From Larix kaempferi (lineage: Eukaryota; Streptophyta; Pinopsida; Pinales; Pinaceae): 64,000 nt of DNA. The stretch covers positions 1 to 64,000 of the forward strand of contig BSBM01000965.1 in NCBI GenBank assembly GCA_027924585.1, written 5' to 3'. The position numbers and the translations under genes are program-made. The number at the start of each line of letters is the position of its first letter. The stretch's first letter is position 1. Shown piece after piece: positions 54,608 to 64,000 of this stretch. The notes beneath the pieces were generated by a model that was given only the letters and a program-made list of their open reading frames with translations, did not search any database and was not told the origin of the DNA.

Positions 54608-55823
54608 TCACTTCTTCCTTGAAGTGTCCTCGATCTGAAGAACACCAAGCCTCTCTCTGAAGTACTCGAACTTCACTCTGGCTAGTGGCTTCGTCAACAC
54701 ATCTGCAATCTGCTCGTCCGTCGCAACATACAGGAGCTTCACAGCTCCTCTCTGTACCATATCCCTGATATAGTGATATTTGATCTCTATGTGTTTCGAC
54801 CTGTCATGAAACACTGGGTTCTCGGAAAACTTCACACAACTCTGGTTATCACAGAAGATACCAGTAGCTTCCAACGGAAGATCAAATAACTCAGACAGTA
54901 GCTTCCATAGCCATACTGCCTCGCAACTAGCTGAGCAGGCTGCAACATATTCTGCCTCAGCTGTACTCAGTGCTACGTAGGACTGCTTCCTGCTAAACCA
55001 AGAGATCACACCTGATCCCATACTGAAACAGCACCTAGATGTGCTCTTCCTAACTGCAGCACTGCCAGCCCAATCTGAATCAACATAACCCTGTAGGTTA
55101 AACTTTTGATTTGCTTCATACTTGAGCCCATAATCCACTGTACCCTTCAGGTACCTCAGAATATGCTTTACAGCAACCAGGTGAACACTCCTCGGATCCG
55201 TCAGGAACTGGATCAATGTGTTCACAGCAAAGCAAATGTCTAGTCTCGTGTTCGTCAGGTACATCAAGGACCCAATCATCTGGCGATACATAGAAACATC
55301 AATCGGCTCAGATGAAGCATCACATATAAGCTTCAGATTTGATGCCATAGGTGTGGCCATGGCCTTGCAATCCATCATCCCGAACCTCTTTGGGATCTCT
55401 ACTGCATACTTCCCTTGTCCAAGGAAGATTCTATCTGCACTCTGCCACACCTCCATGCCAAAAAACAAATAGTGCATCATCCCCAAGTTCTTCATCTCGA
55501 ACTCGGTAGTAAGCTTCCGCTGCGTGTCGGCAATCAATCTATCTTCACCATACCAAGTTCTGCACATATATGATTTCCTATCATGTGTCTCAGAACCAAG
55601 TGGCTGCTCCACATACTTCTTCTTCAACTACACCATTCAAGGAAGCTGTCTTGAATCTATCTGGTGTATCTTCTATTTCATCACTTTTATATTTCTCAAT
55701 GCTTCCATCTGCAACATGCTTGATCTGATAGTTCCATTTGGAAGTCATAGCAAACTTCCCTTCATGTCTTGGGATTACATCCCAAACATCATTCTTCATG
55801 ATCGATGGATCATGGCATTTCAT
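54608..55823 (-). pseudogene. K3 RT-RNase H, catalytic box deleted
   Basis: An RT start (MKNDVWDVIPRHEGKF, TSKWNYQIKH) runs into a 339-codon open frame with GKYAVEIPKRFGMMDCKAMA, YLTNTRLDICFAV, GYVDSDWAGS, VALSTAEAEYVAAC, CDNQSCVKF and DEQIADVLTKPLA. Between CRTWYGED and RLIADT the segments holding LYGLKQAP and the YADD box are missing, so RT is inactive. RNase H is open. A frame change near 55600-55625 separates the parts. Confidence 0.87.
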
Positions 55824-57500
55824 TTCTTCATCCCAGATCCTGGGAACTTCAATATCTTCAATATCTTCAATAGATATCTTTGTTGCTGGAACAAATGTTG
55901 TAGTTCTTCTTTTGTAGGAGATGGCATACGATCTTTCCTACACAACAAGTTAAATTGCATGATTAGAAAACATCTCATAGTTTTCAGAACAAATTCTTAC
56001 ACATAAAGAAATATGCCATACAGTCATGCAATTATCTTATCCAATGCTTCAATACAACATTTATCCATATTCCGTAACTTTCTAGATGCCTTCCAATCTC
56101 TACCAGAACATTGTTAAGAGTGTGCACAACTCCCAACATGTCAGCAAAGAGGTTTCATTCTAGATAAGTAGAAATGGAATGTTGTACAGTGCCATAGGCC
56201 ACTTACCCATGCATATTAGGAGTATACTGTTCATTAATGCAATTATTCTAATATGCATAATACACAACCTAATTCTAGGAACATCAGTATATACATTATT
56301 GAACAGTATTATTTAAGAAATGACAATTCAAATACTTATCTTTGTTTGTTCGTTGGGTGGACTCCCTCTGAGTCTTCGCTTCCTTGCAGGAGCTGCTGGA
56401 GTCCTAATCTGAAGTAGCTTCTTCTACACCTTTATGTTGTGGGATGTAGAGAGATGGTCAACTCCCTCTGAATATCTGCATCCTTGCATAAACCACTGGA
56501 GTGTACTCCCTCTTGATCTTTGCTTCCTGGATTACCTATTCTTGAATCTCATATTCATCCTTGGTCCCTATGCATGCTTATTAGTATCATGAATGTGTTA
56601 TCCCTGTGATCTCATATAAAATCATACATTCATTAGTATACTATTAAAACACAATAATCTCAAGCATGTATTGTCATGATCATTTCAAACAGAAATAATA
56701 AGCATTAGCATTCAAGGTTTATGTAGGATTCTTATGGTTAGTCAAATCATAAGAAACATAACATGTCTAAACCTGTAATTACTCAAACCTATGACTCTTC
56801 AGGTTAGTTGAATCATCAATCAAGATAAGAGATATAAAATGCATAAAACCTGTGATTATTCAAACCTATACCATCATGATTCTTCTGGTTAGTCATATCA
56901 TCAATTATGGTAAGAAACATAATATGCATACAATCATGATTATTCAAACCTATGACTTCATGAATAATCATTATCAACAACAGTATAAGATCCTAACACA
57001 AGGTAGGATTCTATCTTGACATAGGAAAAACATACCTGGATTAGCATGCTAGCTATTTATGTCTAACATACTCACATGATGTCTTCTTGTTCTTCTTCAA
57101 TGACTTGTGCTAGTAACCTGTATATCTCATAGGTTAACTATTACAAAACCAAGTTATACATACCTCGTAAATGGATCTTCTATGAGATCCATGACAATGG
57201 ATGAATCTTTGTCCTCATGTTATCATGATCATATGTTCTTGGACCAGAACATGATTTGTCTTTCTTGGTGTACCTTTCATGTTAGTAGACAACATAAACC
57301 TCATACAACACCATAATGCATTAGTACAATCATAAGTGTCAACACCCTAACCAATGAATATCTTCTATCATGCATTCATAATTTTGTTAAGGTGATATGA
57401 CAAATATAAAATCAAAATTGTACTAACCGTAATAACATGAAGACAAACATACCATAAACTTAATCATGGACAAATATCGAAACATACCTTGATGAGTCAT
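55824..57500 (-). other. K3 non-coding internal region
   Basis: No gene. Matches K1 23350-24822 in reverse; only one copy of the 44-bp repeat type is evident near 56360-56530. Confidence 0.6.
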
Positions 57501-57640
57501 ACCTGTCAAGATCACTTGTAATCTTCTTATATAAGGCCTTAGCCTCATCTCCCTCTGAAATAGGAACTTCTTCACTCATGCAAGTGATCAATCCATCTTC
57601 TTCTAGGATTAACCCAATCCACTTGATTTGCAAGAACTAG
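57501..57640 (-). pseudogene. K3 gag fragment missing its start
   Basis: WIGLILEEDGLITCMSEEVPI and GDEAKALYKKITSDLDR. The junction GCAAATCAAGTG/GATTGGG at 57620/57619 is the same as in K1. Followed by CAG/GTATGA. Confidence 0.75.
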
Positions 57641-58227
57641 ACCTTGAGCTGGATATGGGTTTGTCAGAGAAACCCCAAAAATTCAAACTTTGAATTTCAA
57701 ACTTCTGACAGGATAGAAATATGTGCCTTGATGAGCTGATCAAGTTGGTATATTCAGAATTTGAAAACTGCAAAGTTTCACTCCTCAATTTTGCTTTTGA
57801 AACTTCTGGATTCACTGGACGTGACCCTGAAATGGGGTTTGATGAAGCCCACTCTTCTTCCCAATCAAAATTTTTGATCCAAAGCTCTAAGATTCTATTT
57901 TTCTGAGGAGCTTCCAGCCGTGGTCACAGATTTCAAAAATTCCCATTTTTACAGAAGCCCTAATTTTCCACTTTTCTGATGAAAGTCCCGAACTAGGGTC
58001 TAATCAAGCCCGGCCTTCTGTCCAACCAAAAATTCTGATCTTGGTCTCTAAATTTCTATTTTGATGAGTAGCATCCAGCCGTGGTCTCCGATTACAAAAA
58101 TTCCAACTTTCTCCAAAGCCCTAAATTCCGGAAGCCATGAATGAAGGTACTCAAAAATAATTCTGTTTTTACAGAAATATGTACCTGATTGTTTTTGGTG
58201 TACCTCCGAATGTTTCAATCCACAGGG

Positions 58228-58582
58228 TCTGAAAACGTTTCCTGAGATAGCCTGGCCTGTTATCTTTCCATCCTGACAGGTCTGACCTCAATTGGATTCT
58301 CTGAGAGAGAGTTATGCCAAATGTCGCAACGTGACCTGTTTTGGGATAAAACAGAAGAGCGAACTTGTACGGTGTGCCACGTGTCACTGTTTGAACTTCG
58401 GCCTCTGAAAAACTTTCCTGAGATAGCTCGGCCTGTTATATTTCCATCCTGACAGGTCTGAACTCAATTGGACTCTCTGAGAGAGAGTTATTCCAAGTGT
58501 CGCAACATGACCTGTTTATGGGATAATACAGGAGAGCGAACTTGTACGGTGTGCCACGTGTCACTGGTTCAACTTCGGCCTC
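58228..58582 (-). repeat. Tandem duplication of about 178 bp in K3 leader
   Basis: Both units carry CCTGACAGGTCTGA, CTGAGAGAGAGTTAT, GCGAACTTGTACGGTGTGCC and CACGTGTCACTG. K1 has a single, diverged copy (22440-22620). Confidence 0.82.
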
Positions 58583-58953
58583 TAAAAACGTTTTCTGAGA
58601 TATTAAAGACTGTGTACTACCTGTCACTTTTTACTAAATTTCATTTGGAGCTTCCTAGCCCAAGATATGACCTTTTTCCCAAGGTCACCTGATTTTGACT
58701 CAGATCTGGAAGAGGCAGAAACCCTATATTGTACAGATCATAAATCACAAGGTACAACGAATTAGAGGTTTTCCTTTGGACACAAGGTACCTGGAGATTT
58801 AATCTTCTTCCTGTAACAATTTCAGATCCGAAAACTTCGTAAAAACGGATTTATAGCGAAAGTGCTACGATGACTGGTTTTTGCTATATCAAGCCCTAGC
58901 ATCGTAAGTGCAACAAGTGTCATACATGCCATATCATGCCTTCTTTCAGGCTA

Positions 58954-58965
58954 GCTCTGATACCA
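58954..58965 (-). other. K3 primer binding site (initiator tRNA-Met type)
   Basis: TGGTATCAGAGC on the minus strand, directly at the LTR end. Confidence 0.94.
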
Positions 58966-59571
58966 TGTTAAATTTTCAAAATTTACTTCAATATGATCTA
59001 GTATCTTAACTGAGAGAACAACATGTACAGCATATCTACAGCATATCAATCATGGAGACAATAATGCAAGCACACAAGAGACACAAAGATTTACTTGGGG
59101 AAAACCATAAATGTGAAAAACCCCAATAACTTCCTCAGAGATAGATAGAGCAATGATACAACCAACCAAGAGAGATAGCCATAACCTAGCAGCAGATCCT
59201 CCTCCTCCATAAGTGCGCCACTCCTCCTTGAGTGCATGTGTGAGAAGTGAGTGAGTAAATAGAGTGCCTCCCGCACTCTATTTATACTTGACTTGACTTG
59301 CCTTTTTACCTAACTCATGTAGGCTCGAACTTAACCACATAACATAATGCTGAGTGGGCCGACCCCCAATAGGGTGGTCTAATAACCCTTTGACCCACAT
59401 GACTTATACAGGGTCGACCCCAAATAAGGTGGTCTAATAACCCATCAAGTATAAGTTACAACACTTACAATATAAATGACGACACTTCCTTATAGAGGAA
59501 TAATACCATCTTTATAGGAATACAATATACATATATGTGAAATACATTCCGAAGTTACATATACATCAACA
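58966..59571 (-). mobile_element. K3 5' LTR
   Basis: 606 bp, TGTTGATG to AATTTAACA on the minus strand. Hairpin at 59257-59283 next to TATAAATA. Confidence 0.93.
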
Positions 59572-60667
59572 TGGCCGACACTGGTTTCAGGACTTCCTTT
59601 GAACAAGAGCATGATCAGATGGATGGACTCAGGCAGCATATACTTGACATAAACTGTGCAATGCAGGAAGCATTACAAAGGGCTCCATAATGACTGGAAG
59701 CTTAACCACTCGGTGGAGAAAAATGAGAAACAACTACAGCTCCTAAGGTCCAACTATAGTCCCAACTCATAATGTATGGAGTGGAATGAATGCTTTGTTC
59801 AAAGGCGGCAGAACAACTGTCAACAAGAAGTAGTAACTATAATCCCGTCCAACTTTTTGGAATATTTGATTTTTTGGTCTTTTTCATATTTGGGAAAAGC
59901 TTGAAAAAGAATAAAATTGCTTATAGTACAACAAGTGAGGGAACGAGTGTCAAATAGCGAGCATACGAGTTCCAAGAAGTGGAACATACCTATGATCATT
60001 GCAAGGAAGTGCATGCAAGATGTGGACACTTGGGGGGGTGTTCCCTCAGGGTCAAAAGGTCATCAAATTGTGAAGGGAAAATATAAGCTCTGCAGGGCTT
60101 GACAGGGAAAAGTGCTTAGGCACCAGGCTAACAACAGAGTAGGCGGGAGCCGGCACAAGGCTCAAGCGGCAAGCAGGATGATGCAATGCAATCACAACAT
60201 GATATAAATGAGGGGAGTCCTTAAGGGAGATGGCCAGCATAAGACAAAGTAGAGTATGTGTCTTTATTGCAATGTCATGGCGTAACTACAAAGGACTCCC
60301 AATCCTAAGGACAAATAACGGCATGGGCACCAGAATGCACAAAGGAGTTCCAACTAGGGTACCCATGTTCGGAAAAGCCTTACTGCCACTTAACAACACT
60401 TCTATAGTAGTGTGAAGGTTCCGTGTCTGTTACGAAGCGGGGTCGCACCTAGGGTTGATGAAAATGATCAACAGGTCAAATGCATAATGCACATGGAAAT
60501 GGCATCTAACCTATATGCCAGGTGTGAAACATACCTTCCGTAGGTGTGAAATGGTCCAAAACAACTTTCGTCGAAGAAATATGATTAAAAAATACTACTC
60601 CAAGACATTATATTAGTCCATAACGGCACAAAACGGTATAAAATATAGACAAGTGGGTCCTGAAAAT

Positions 60668-60675
60668 TATAAATA
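60668..60675 (+). promoter_or_regulatory. TATA box of the P3 PMD gene
   Basis: TATAAATA; the 5'UTR donor follows at 60810, as in P2. Confidence 0.6.
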
Positions 60676-61076
60676 GTAATAAAAAATTACAATTTACAAT
60701 TCATTTTTACTATTCACCCATTTGGAGCTTTGTGGTTAGTTTTCACCTGAAAGTTCAGTTGCCGATTTTGGGAGCTACAAGCGACCATTCATCAAACCGT
60801 TTGGAGTAGGTTAGTAGTCTCATCCATACCTTTCATTTCAATGCTTTCATTTTAATTTTCAACAGTGGGATTTTTAGTTTGGCTAAGCCCTAAATGGCTT
60901 CGGCGCTACCCGCGGGCTGTAGCTGTGCAGGTCATGGGTAGGGAAAGATACTCGCAGTCAATGCAAAGACTGACCGCAGGTACCCGCACCTGTATACAAA
61001 CTAGCCCGCGGGTATGGTCGTGAAGTTGAAAATGCAAAAGAATTTGACTCAAATGCTTGTTTTTCTTCACTCCAGG

Positions 61077-62353
61077 ATGGTTCTAGAGTGGAGGGAGAGG
61101 GAGCATGACCAAGTTGATGAGGCCGTGTGCAACGATGTGCAAGCACAGTAGGCATTGCAAGCATGTGGGTTGTACAAATTTTGAAGTTCAGGGGGTTTGA
61201 GGGCCCAAAACCTATTACTCTACTGCTTGATCGACTATTGGGATGTTGATGCACAAAAATTCAATCTCAATGGGAAAATCCTCACATTGGAAGTGGATGA
61301 CATCTACTTCATTACCAGTTTGTCCCGTCGAGGTGAGGAGGATAGTCTTCGGTCTCGTACTGTGGGTGGTGGGATCACCATCCTTGACTACATAGCGTGG
61401 TATTTCCTCGCAAACACACGCATAGTGGGAAGTCAGGTTCCCATCAATTCCATAGTAAATCTAAGCATGAAGATCATTGAGGCTACCTTAGTGCGGATCA
61501 CGGGATCCAAAGCTCTGCACCAGGCATCCAGGCCAGTGATGTTCTATGCATCACAATGCATGCAGCCTATAGTATTTGACTGGTGTACCACACTGCTGGG
61601 GTCTATGAAGACTCAACTGACAGAATGCAAAGAAGGGAAGGCCAAAAAATTTCGGTATGGGAGTATTCTATGCAGCTTCTTCTTCTTCGAGAGTTCCAGG
61701 GCTTAGTCCGAGGGTGGATGTCCCTCCTCATAGTCTCCGGGATCTAGTCCTGACTCGGTGGTTTGAGATCTTGACACGACAGGGTGGTGGCCATCTGGCA
61801 TCACCATATACCGAGGAGTTCTTCCGTTGGTGGGACCGGCAGTTCATTGCCATAGAAGACTACCCTTAAGCGGCGATAGACTTCCGCTAGGATAGGGACA
61901 TGCCACTCCCACCAGACGCAGCGTTCATAGACATTGGTGAGTACTCTTTTTAGGTTTTTGTGTATTAAATTTTTATGGATTTTTTATTATATATGTAAAT
62001 GAAAAAATATTTTTTGGTGGTAGTATCATATGCTAATGTTTGACTGTTTGTTCAGAGACAAAGGCCTAGTGAGACCTGATGGCTTCCCGAGATATGGTCG
62101 TCGGGGTAGGGGTGAGGAGGTAGGTGATGCTGCAGTAGGACGCACACTACAGACCTTGCGGCGCAAACTCACATGGATGGTTGCTAGGGTTCCACAGATA
62201 GAGGTGGCGAGACTACCCGAGGCCATGGAGCGCCAAGTAGTGGGGGTTCTGGGTGACTGGGTGCGACTGCTGCAGCGAGTAGCCAATGTAGTTAATTATT
62301 TCTACGAGACACATCCTGTTGGGGCGGAAGCTAGGCCTCCTTGTAGGGAGTAG
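61077..62353 (+). pseudogene. P3 antisense plant mobile domain gene, broken
   Basis: Starts MVLEWREREHDQVDEAV. Introns: 60810-61075 in the 5'UTR (266 bp) and 61937-62057 in the coding part (121 bp). The coding exon has TAG 61149-61151 and TGA 61182-61184 (TGG in P2), then stays open through YWDVDAQKFNLNGKILTLEV and DIYFITSLSRRGE to a frameshift in a TTC run near 61685. Further stops follow EDYP and DFR. The last exon is open to 62353 (TLQTLRRKLTWMVARVPQ, DWVRLLQRVANVVNYFYE). Confidence 0.86.
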
Positions 62354-62529
62354 ATATCTCAGGATCTCATTTTTTGTATCAATATGTATATTTTTGAGGG
62401 CTACGAGCTCCAGTTTTGTATGTCACTACCATTTTTGGACATATTTATAAAAAAAACTTTGGTTCTCCGGTTCTACTATATGTGTGTATGTACAAATGTA
62501 TGAATGTCTTCTTATATTTGTGTGCTTCA

Positions 62530-62955
62530 TGGTGAATGTGACAAATGCCAATCTAATACATAGTTAGCGTATGCATAATATATATGATTAACACTTCTTG
62601 GAACATGTATGTATGTAATTGAAACAAAATGTCGTTCCAAGAGTCTTACCCTTAGGAATTTCCATAGTAGTGTAGGATCTCACACACAGTATTAACCATT
62701 CAGCTGAGACACAACTAGTTGTGAATCCAGGAGGACTTCTAAAGACTGGATGCCATGGAAAATAGTATCCCGAAGTAGCTCAATGACGTCACTATACTCA
62801 GCCACATTGTTAGATGTAGGACCAAGACAAGCGCCTCCTGAGGACACAACTAGGTGGTCAGTTGAGAAAATAACCCAGGCTGCAGAAGCAAGCTGCTGCG
62901 TATTACGTCTAGCACCATCGGTGAATCCTAAGAATGTTGGAAACTCTGCTGACAT
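62530..62955 (-). pseudogene. P3 RNase H downstream of integrase
   Basis: MSAEFPTFLGFTDGARRN, NNVAEYSDVIELL and VLLDSQLVVSQLNG, then TAA (CAG in P2) and TGA (CGA in P2). The last catalytic Asp (HIYDAY in P2) reads HIYYAY. Start is about 110 bp after the integrase stop. Confidence 0.8.
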
Positions 62956-63066
62956 TTGTCAATCAAACGGAAGCTAATCAGCAGACCCGAAAACCAAACA
63001 AAATCTAAACTATGTGCAGAAGCAACTATACAATAGTATACAAAAGTATCAGCCTGAACCATAGGT

Positions 63067-63988
63067 TCAAGCGTAATACCGTTTGAGGTAGAGCCCTTTT
63101 CTAGGCTCCTTCAAGACAATCCCCTCATAGTCTTCTAATTCATAGGCTCCTTTTTCTAGGACACGCCTCACGTTGTAAGGACCGTGCCACATGGGGTTAA
63201 ACTTGCTTGCCCCTAGGGGTTCTTTATCTTGGTCATATAAGAGGACCAAGTCACCTTCAGCATACTGCCGGGGATGGATAGACCTATCATACTGAACCTT
63301 AATACGAAGTTTGTTGGAATCTATAGCCATAGCTGCATCTCGACGTTGCTCGTCAAGTTGCTCAAGGTGGATTAAACGTTGCTCAAGACCCGTTGTATCA
63401 GGGAGGAGCTCTATGGCCAGTTTAAGCGAAGGGATCTCGCATTCAATCAGTAAAAGTGACTCCACACCGTGGAATAGCTGAAATGGAGAGAACCCGGGTG
63501 GCAGTCTTGACTGCGGTTCGATACGCCCACAAAGAAGGATATAACATGATGTGCCAGTTGGTCTTACTTTGTTGGATGGTACGTTGGAGAATGGTCTTCA
63601 AAGACTTATTGACTGCTTCTACTTGACCATTCACTTGGTGATAATAAGAAGATGAGTGCTCTTGATGAAACCCAAGCTTGAGAGACAAATCCTCCATCAT
63701 CTTGTTCTGAAAGTGACTGCCATGGTCAGTGACAATATCTTTCGGAATACCGAACTGAGTGATAATTTGATTGAAAACCAAGTGGGCTGCTGTAGCACCA
63801 TCGGCTTTAACGGTAGGCATGGCCTCAGCCCATTTGGAAAAATATTCCAGGGCCACTATGATATGGTGATGCCCCCCAGCCAAAGTTGGTTTGCAATCCA
63901 TGAAATCCACCCCCCACTTGGTGAAGGGAACGACGGTGATGACCGGATGAAGGGGCGCTGGATGAGAGCGTATGTTCCGAGAAAACAC
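63067..63988 (-). pseudogene. P3 integrase, partial at the window edge, one frameshift
   Basis: Core with D in KWGVDFMDC, D in DIVTDHGSHF and E in NGQVEAVNKSLK; this region is open. An extra G near 63495 (CCCGGGTGGCAG against CCCAGTGGCAG in P2) shifts the frame. The remaining C-terminus is open: LIECEIPSLKLAIELLPD, VQYDRSIHPRQYAEGDLV, NPMWHGPYNVRRVLEKGAY (GPF/Y module) and stop at 63067. The HHCC finger and RT lie beyond the right edge. Confidence 0.88.
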
Positions 63989-64000
63989 CTGGCAAGGGTG

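Larger units (their letters stand above)
52268..59571 (-). mobile_element. K3: Ty1/copia element, youngest insertion seen
   Basis: 7304 bp with LTRs 52268-52917 and 58966-59571 and perfect TGGCC duplication. LTRs differ by about five substitutions plus one 44-bp duplication. It lacks most of gag, protease and integrase, so it is non-autonomous. Same family as K1 and K2. The undisturbed target is visible in P2 near 46737. Confidence 0.94.
51402..63988 (-). mobile_element. P3: PMD-carrying gypsy element, running off the window
   Basis: Polypurine tract 51402-51417, 3' internal region split by K3, antisense PMD gene, RNase H, integrase continuing past 63988. Its 3' LTR is the shared one at 50743-51401. 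The internal stretches 51418-52262 and 59577-60667 hold no gene and match P2. Confidence 0.8.

Noticed and set aside
1-64000. Host protein-coding genes
   Set aside because: Every longer open frame with recognisable motifs belongs to a retrotransposon or lies inside one. No other frame shows a known domain or exon structure.
1-64000. tRNA, rRNA or other structured RNA genes
   Set aside because: No cloverleaf, A/B box pair or rRNA-like stretch was noticed; tRNA-like matches are primer binding sites.

Overview
This window is a block of nested LTR retrotransposons with no convincing host gene. The families (Ty3/gypsy and Ty1/copia lineages typical of land plants, a plant mobile domain gene, tRNA-Met-type primer sites) indicate a land plant with a large, AT-rich, repeat-dense genome. 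A gymnosperm is my guess from the flavour of the proteins, held at low confidence.

Layout, with names used only here. P1 (1-6814, +) is the 3' part of a gypsy element: broken protease and RT leader, a separate RNase H, then an antisense plant-mobile-domain (PMD) gene, a polypurine tract and a 1.02 kb LTR. P1 sits inside the 3' LTR of G (6815-19701, -), a gypsy element with gag-protease, a polymerase whose extra RNase H lies in front of the RT, and about 4.1 kb LTRs that carry their own ORF. 20435-21422 is a chromovirus gag-protease relic (H), cut by copia K1 (21423-24822, +, truncated). K1 is cut by E (24823 to about 44720, -), a decayed gypsy. E is split by two later copia insertions with perfect 5-bp target duplications: K2 (29404-36565, +, ATGTT) and Q (36942-42044, -, CGTGT). 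From 45232 to the right edge lie two further PMD-gypsy copies, P2 and P3 (-), arranged in tandem and sharing one LTR. Inside their shared stretch is K3 (52268-59571, -, TSD TGGCC), from the same family as K1 and K2.

The most unusual content is the P family. All three copies carry a PMD gene on the strand opposite to pol, tail to tail with an RNase H gene that lies downstream of integrase. Its gene model is the same each time: TATA box, 5'UTR intron of 262-266 bp, then a phase-1 coding intron of 101-121 bp. P1's PMD frame (378 aa) is fully open although its pol genes are broken. Also notable are arrays of hairpins whose stems differ from unit to unit while staying self-complementary around a shared loop (P1 and K2/K3), a promoter-proximal hairpin with compensatory changes in the K-family LTRs, and K1/K3 copies that lack, to the base, a GT-AG-bounded 113 bp present in K2.

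Almost every polymerase gene is inactivated. Many stops sit at former Gln, Arg or Trp codons, as expected for methylated, silenced DNA.
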